Assembly (NCBI RefSeq): GCF_024722015.1
Contig: NZ_JANQBD010000001.1
Span: 558,001 to 622,000, forward strand
Length of the DNA: 64,000 nucleotides
Source: Paenibacillus radicis (ex Xue et al. 2023)
GTDB lineage: Bacteria > Bacillota > Bacilli > Paenibacillales > NBRC-103111
Direction of reading: 5' to 3'
This document shows, one piece after another, positions 59,641-64,000 of the stretch. The position numbers were made by a program, and so were the translations under genes. Position 1 is the stretch's first letter. Every line of letters begins with the position of its first letter. A model generated the notes under the pieces. That model was not told where the DNA came from. It ran no database searches and worked only from the letters and a program-made list of their open reading frames with translations.

Positions 59641-61155
59641 AGCCTGATAAGCTTGGTTTATCTCTTCAATTGCTTTTGTGTAAGTCGCATCTGTTTTTAA
59701 TTTGGCAACAAAGCTGTCCCACGCCTCAATCGGTTCCTGCCCCATAATGACCTTCGTTTTTAAATCACCGATTTTTTTCGTAAAATCCGGTCCTGCCTTA
59801 AGCCACGTTTCGGAAATCAAGCCTACGCTTGGATCGTTGACGGTTACGGCTTCACGCTCATCCACAATCTTTTTGTTGCGTTCGAAAAGCTCCTTCGGCA
59901 TGCCGGTCCGGTAAGCCCACAGGTATTTATCGTATCTTTCGAAAATTTTGCCGAATGAGCTCTGGGATACGCTATCCTTGAACGCTTGATCCGTTGCTAC
60001 TTTAAAGCCCTCTTTATCAGTAGTGTAATGAATGTCCTTCAAGCCATAGCAGGCAAGCATAAAACCTTCCTCGGATGCGCCATAATCCATCAAAGCGAGA
60101 ATCTTCTTCATTTTATTCTCCGGCACAGACTTCGGAATCAAGTATACACCGCTGAAGCCGGGAGTGGATGGAGCATATTTACCCGCTGCTGAACTCAAAT
60201 AGCTCAGAGGCAAAAAGTTGGCTTCAGGGTTCGTCTTGATCAGCTCAGCTTGAACCCTCCAAATCGCTTCAATAGTGTTAGGATAAATTCCGGCAACACC
60301 TGTTTTGACGAGATCCTCGGACTGCGTTTCCTTCATGATGGCATAGTCGGCAGGCATGAAGCCTTCTTTATAAATCTTATTTAACCACAGCAGCGCTTCG
60401 CGTGTGCCTGGTTCAAATGTTGTATCGATCAGCTTGCCGTTCTGTTCCTTCCATTTCCCGTTACTGTGATTAAGTACCCCTTCCACCCAGCTAAGGTCAT
60501 TTCTTGGAACCATCGGGATTGTATCCTTCTTGCCATTGCCATCCGGATCATTTTCAGCAAAAGCTTTCATCACATTGTACATATCATCCAACGTTTCAGG
60601 AACCTTCAGCTTTAGCTTATCCAGCCAATCCTTACGTACAATCGGTAATCCAGGTCCTCCATGCAGAGGACGTACGGATGGAATCAAATAATTTTTCCCG
60701 GAAATTTTGGTCTTTTCCCAAACTGTACTCGGGTACTCCATTAAATGAGGATAGTTTTTGATATACGGGGTAAGATCCCAGAAGGCTCCCTGTTGAATCA
60801 TTTGACGCATCAACGAGCTGTTGAAATCCAGTACCTTTACCAAGTCAGGCATCTCACCGGAAGCTAGAACGAGATTGATTTTATCCGTGTAGCTGTTAGG
60901 CGACGTCCACATAATATTCAGCTTTGTATTCGTCCGTTTCTCGAATTCCTTCAATACTGGATTGTCGGGTCCCGGAGCTTCAGGTGTATTAAACTCAGTG
61001 ATGATGCTGATAGTTTCCGGCTTTTCATCCACCTTGCCTGCTGTCGAATCGTTAGGTGCCGTAGTGCTATTGCTTGCGCAGGCTGATAGCATTGTTGTTG
61101 CGAGAATAGCTATCGCTGTTGTCTTTGCTGCTCTTTCCATTTTACTGGTTCTCAT
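59629..61155 (-). CDS. Solute-binding lipoprotein, LplA/YtcQ type
   Basis: The 508-residue lipoprotein has a signal peptide with lipobox MLSAC (about residue 26) and the LplA-type body (PVLKEFEKRTNTKLNIMW, ASGEMPDLVK, WLDKLKLKVPETLDDMYNVM). A calcium-binding loop of EF-hand type (NDPDGNGKKDTIP, about 200-212), common in this cluster, is intact. The ligand is probably an oligosaccharide from plant polymer breakdown, by family. It is the last gene after two permeases, with a 198-bp gap and its own GGGGAGG site. Confidence 0.92.
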   Translation of the reverse strand: MRTSKMERAAKTTAIAILATTMLSACASNSTTAPNDSTAGKVDEKPETISIITEFNTPEAPGPDNPVLKEFEKRTNTKLNIMWTSPNSYTDKINLVLASGEMPDLVKVLDFNSSLMRQMIQQGAFWDLTPYIKNYPHLMEYPSTVWEKTKISGKNYLIPSVRPLHGGPGLPIVRKDWLDKLKLKVPETLDDMYNVMKAFAENDPDGNGKKDTIPMVPRNDLSWVEGVLNHSNGKWKEQNGKLIDTTFEPGTREALLWLNKIYKEGFMPADYAIMKETQSEDLVKTGVAGIYPNTIEAIWRVQAELIKTNPEANFLPLSYLSSAAGKYAPSTPGFSGVYLIPKSVPENKMKKILALMDYGASEEGFMLACYGLKDIHYTTDKEGFKVATDQAFKDSVSQSSFGKIFERYDKYLWAYRTGMPKELFERNKKIVDEREAVTVNDPSVGLISETWLKAGPDFTKKIGDLKTKVIMGQEPIEAWDSFVAKLKTDATYTKAIEEINQAYQAAKK

Positions 61156-61353
61156 TGCGGTAAATCCTCCCCTGGTTTCATTTTGTTTTTTCGTGCGCCT
61201 TCCTGCCTCTTATCTCTTTAAAAGTCCGGCTCACCCCTCTCAAAGTCATTGAAAATCCAGCTATACAGCCAATTTCCCCTGTACCCGCCACCATCCACTA
61301 TTTTCCCGGAACACTTCGTCTACTCCCACTCTGATCAAGCATCGTTACTGCAG

Positions 61354-62226
61354 CTACTCCTTGATGGACCCCAGCATGACACCCTTGGCAAAATGCTTCT
61401 GAAGCAGCGGATAAACCAGCAAAATCGGTGTTGTTGCAACTACGACTGCAGCCATTTTCAACGTCTGGGCAGGCACCTGTTGTTCACTCATAATTTCAGC
61501 TGCCCCGGAGCCCGAGGAAGATGTGGATGAATCGATTAGAATGTTCTGAAGCAAAATCTGCAAAGGCCATTTGGATGATACATTGATATAAAGCACCGCA
61601 TTAAAATACGTGTTCCAATACCCCACTGCATAAAATAAGCCAAACGCCGCAAGCGCCGGCAATGAAAGCGGAAGAATGATTTTGAAAAAAATTCCGAAGT
61701 CATTGTACCCGTCCATCATGGCTGCTTCCTCAAGACTAGGCGGGATGCTGTCAAAAAAGCTTTTCATCAAGAACACATACCAACCACTGCTAAGCGCAGG
61801 GATAATTAACGACCAAATGCTGTTGATCAAGCCTAAATCACGGACCAGAATATAATGCGGAATGATGCCCGGGCTGAATAGAATCGTAAACAAGATCATC
61901 ATCATCAGATGCTTTCTTATCTTCAATCGTTTGCGGGATAAACCGTAAGCCAGTGAAGCTGTTACCATCAAGCTAAGTACGGTGCCTACCGTTGCCAAAA
62001 ATACACTGACTCCTGTCGCATTCAGATAAGTAGAGGTGGACAAAATGTATTTGTAGGAGAGCAGCGACCATTTTTCCGGAAATAAGATGAAGCCCTGTTT
62101 TCGTATGTACTCAGCAGGATCGGTGAACGATACGACAAACACATAATAGAGAGGAAACAAAGTCAGAATGCCAACTATCCCCAGGAAAGCTCCATTCACT
62201 GCACCAAATAAGCGACTCTCTTTCAT
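61354..62226 (-). CDS. ABC transporter permease, LplC/YtcP type
   Basis: The 290-residue permease has about six membrane segments and the EAA loop LEEAAMMDGYNDFGIFFK (about 180). It starts directly after the LplB-type stop with no spacer. The C-terminus GVMLGSIKE is typical of the LplC group. Confidence 0.92.
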   Translation of the reverse strand: MKESRLFGAVNGAFLGIVGILTLFPLYYVFVVSFTDPAEYIRKQGFILFPEKWSLLSYKYILSTSTYLNATGVSVFLATVGTVLSLMVTASLAYGLSRKRLKIRKHLMMMILFTILFSPGIIPHYILVRDLGLINSIWSLIIPALSSGWYVFLMKSFFDSIPPSLEEAAMMDGYNDFGIFFKIILPLSLPALAAFGLFYAVGYWNTYFNAVLYINVSSKWPLQILLQNILIDSSTSSSGSGAAEIMSEQQVPAQTLKMAAVVVATTPILLVYPLLQKHFAKGVMLGSIKE

Positions 62227-63129
62227 CTAGTACAACCCCTCCTCTCCAAAGCGTTTAGCCAATTTATTGGAAATAATAACCAGGGCCAAGCCGATGACAG
62301 ATTTAAACAAGCCTACCGCCGTGCTATAGCTGAATTGTCCCTGTTGAATACCGTTACGGTAAACATAGGTTTCAAACACATCGGCCACTTCGGATACAGC
62401 GCCATTCATCATAAGAAATACTTGTTCGAAGCCGACATCCATAATATGACCCAGCCTTAAAATAAGAAGCGTGATAATAATGTTGCGGATACCGGGTATC
62501 GTCACATGCCAAATTTGCCGTAATCGATTAGCTCCATCCATTTTGGCAGCCTCATAAAGCTGTGGATCTACTCCTGCAATGGCAGCCAAATATATAATCG
62601 TTCCCCAACCCGTTTCCTTCCATATGCTCTGTGCGGTTAGCAGCCACCAGAATATGTCGGGATTGGTCAGGAAATTGAACGGCTTGTATCCGAAATAAGG
62701 AAGCAGCTTATTAATAATCCCTCCGCTCTGCGATAACATCAGGAACGTGATGCCTGAAATAATAACCCATGAAAGAAAATGCGGAAGATAGACGACAGAT
62801 TGAATGACACGTTTGAACATGGCGGATTTCAGTTCATTCAGCAGCAAAGCGATTAATATAGGCATCGGAAAATAAAAGACTATACTCATCAAGCTGATAA
62901 CCATCGTATTCCGGAATAAAATCATAAAATCGGGATTGTTAAATAAATCGATAAAATGCTTAAGCCCTACCCATGGACTTTTCCATACCCCCATATAAGG
63001 CGAGTAATCCTGAAAGGAGATAACGATTCCCCACATAGGGACATACTTGAAGATTAGAAAGTATAATACTCCCGGTAAAACGAGCAGGTAAAGAAAGGAG
63101 TCCTTTTTTATACCGGACAAAGCTTTCAT
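62227..63129 (-). CDS. ABC transporter permease, LplB type
   Basis: The 300-residue permease has an N-terminal YLLVLPGVLYFLIFKYVPMW segment typical of LplB, about six membrane segments and the EAA loop LYEAAKMDGANRLRQIWH (about 200). It ends in RFGEEGLY, also a group feature. The AraC regulator lies 21 nt upstream and may be co-transcribed. Confidence 0.92.
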   Translation of the reverse strand: MKALSGIKKDSFLYLLVLPGVLYFLIFKYVPMWGIVISFQDYSPYMGVWKSPWVGLKHFIDLFNNPDFMILFRNTMVISLMSIVFYFPMPILIALLLNELKSAMFKRVIQSVVYLPHFLSWVIISGITFLMLSQSGGIINKLLPYFGYKPFNFLTNPDIFWWLLTAQSIWKETGWGTIIYLAAIAGVDPQLYEAAKMDGANRLRQIWHVTIPGIRNIIITLLILRLGHIMDVGFEQVFLMMNGAVSEVADVFETYVYRNGIQQGQFSYSTAVGLFKSVIGLALVIISNKLAKRFGEEGLY

Positions 63130-63150
63130 GCGTTAGTTTCCTCCTCCAAA

Positions 63151-64000
63151 TCATTTTCTGTATGCATGCTTTTCGCGGTATTGGCCTGGCGTTATATCCT
63201 CATGCTTTTTAAAGATACGATTGTAGTAGGTTGGCTGGTAGCCGACCTGCTCTGCAATATCATTTATTTTCAGATCGGTGCTGATAAGCAATTCCTTCGA
63301 TTTCTCCAGCCTTAGATTGGTTAAATAATCGATAAAATTAACGCCCACCGTTTGCCGAAAGCTCGCGCTTAGCTTCTGAGGATAAGTACCGAACCTGTCT
63401 GCGCAAGCCTCCAGGGAAATATCCTGCATAAAATTCTCGTTAAGCATTGCTATGACTTTGTCAACGATTTGCTTGGTTTGTAAATCCTTGATCGATTGCA
63501 TCTCTTCAATAAATGGATGGATAAGCTTCGATTTAAACCAATCCAGCATAGCGGCAGGCTCACGAATCAGGAGCAGCTGTTCGAATAGATTAACCCCGTT
63601 GTAAATATGCTGAGGGTTGCAGCCTATTTGAAGCATGGCGAATTGAACATTGCCAAGCAGCTGCAGCATGCCTTGTTGGATAACGAATTCTTTACTTGAT
63701 TTCACCTGCAAAGCCTCTAAAAACTCCTCAACCAGCTGCATCGACTGATCCCTCAACCCCATTTGCATCGATTGAATCAGCATTTTTTCCTGAATAAAAG
63801 GATAATGGGTGGAATGCTCGCCTCTTAGCACTATATCCTCCGAATCAATGATCGAATTCTCCATCTCTATATCCCGGTACCGGACAGCCTGCCGAGTATC
63901 CTCCAATATAACAGGGATCTTCTTAAGTGAAGTCGTAATCCGGCTTAGGCCTATAACTACTTGAAGCTTCAAATAATCCCGTAAGGGCTCAATAAGCAAG
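63151..64000 (-). CDS. AraC-type sensor-regulator, N-terminal part beyond the window
   Basis: The frame is open to the right edge; 283 codons are visible. The C-terminus has the AraC double helix-turn-helix (CADRFGTYPQKLSASFRQT and EQVGYQPTYYNRIFKKHE) ending 21 nt before the LplB-type gene. The part before it resembles the middle region of membrane-anchored or YesN-type regulators (VIGLSRITTSLKKIP), so the missing part is probably a sensor or receiver. It likely controls the LplABC-type operon. Confidence 0.88.
   Translation of the reverse strand, partial: LLIEPLRDYLKLQVVIGLSRITTSLKKIPVILEDTRQAVRYRDIEMENSIIDSEDIVLRGEHSTHYPFIQEKMLIQSMQMGLRDQSMQLVEEFLEALQVKSSKEFVIQQGMLQLLGNVQFAMLQIGCNPQHIYNGVNLFEQLLLIREPAAMLDWFKSKLIHPFIEEMQSIKDLQTKQIVDKVIAMLNENFMQDISLEACADRFGTYPQKLSASFRQTVGVNFIDYLTNLRLEKSKELLISTDLKINDIAEQVGYQPTYYNRIFKKHEDITPGQYREKHAYRK

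Overview
The window looks like chromosomal DNA of a Paenibacillus-type member of the Bacillales. The grounds are GGAGG ribosome binding sites with frequent GTG and TTG starts, lipobox-type solute-binding proteins, YesM/YesN-type two-component sensors, LplBC-type permeases, a GlgC/GlgD pair, a CcpA-type cre site and seven AraC-type regulators. This is inference from gene content; no rRNA, tRNA, CRISPR array or intact insertion sequence was seen.

Layout. 1-3.5 kb: a partial solute-binding lipoprotein (left edge) and a membrane-bound AraC regulator. 3.6-7.7 kb: a sugar-acid dehydrogenase operon (SDR, zinc MDR, D-2-hydroxyacid dehydrogenase) under a GntR repressor with two identical palindromic operators, plus a remnant of a second SDR gene. 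7.7-10.2 kb: an AraC regulator divergent from a Cys-type sulfatase. 10.3-11.6 kb: a CheY-like receiver and a protein with two MshEN-like modules and a CheX-like domain. 12.7-17.0 kb: a tightly overlapped operon (ferritin-like protein, aldo/keto reductase, creatininase family) with a divergent AraC gene. 17-23.8 kb: YesMN-type two-component system and a three-gene sugar ABC importer. 25.3-28.4 kb: a diguanylate cyclase and glgC-glgD. 28.5-35.7 kb: an Ugp-type ABC importer operon that also encodes a HAD phosphatase, an RNase J-like metallo-hydrolase and a DeoR regulator. 36.6-38.8 kb: AraC regulator and a serine hydrolase with a coupled upstream mini-ORF. 39.8-46.6 kb: LacI-regulated Afu/Fbp-type ABC importer with another metallo-hydrolase and another HAD phosphatase. 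47-52 kb: polysaccharide deacetylase, ECF sigma with its probable anti-sigma factor, TetR with a 14-TM efflux pump. 52.2-54.5 kb: a Smr-less MutS2-like ATPase behind a long leader with a mini-ORF and two terminators. 54.5-57.9 kb: AraC regulator, a beta-propeller protein and a small PD-(D/E)xK-like protein. 59.6-64 kb: an LplABC-type importer and a partial AraC regulator (right edge).

Functionally this is an accessory carbohydrate region: five ABC importer sets, none but the LacI set with its own ATPase (so a shared MsmX-like ATPase is implied), each beside its own regulator. The gaps between operons are filled with dispersed palindromic elements and tandem repeats (117, 14, 37 and about 28 bp units). 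The observation I rate highest is the attenuator-like leader of the MutS2-like gene.
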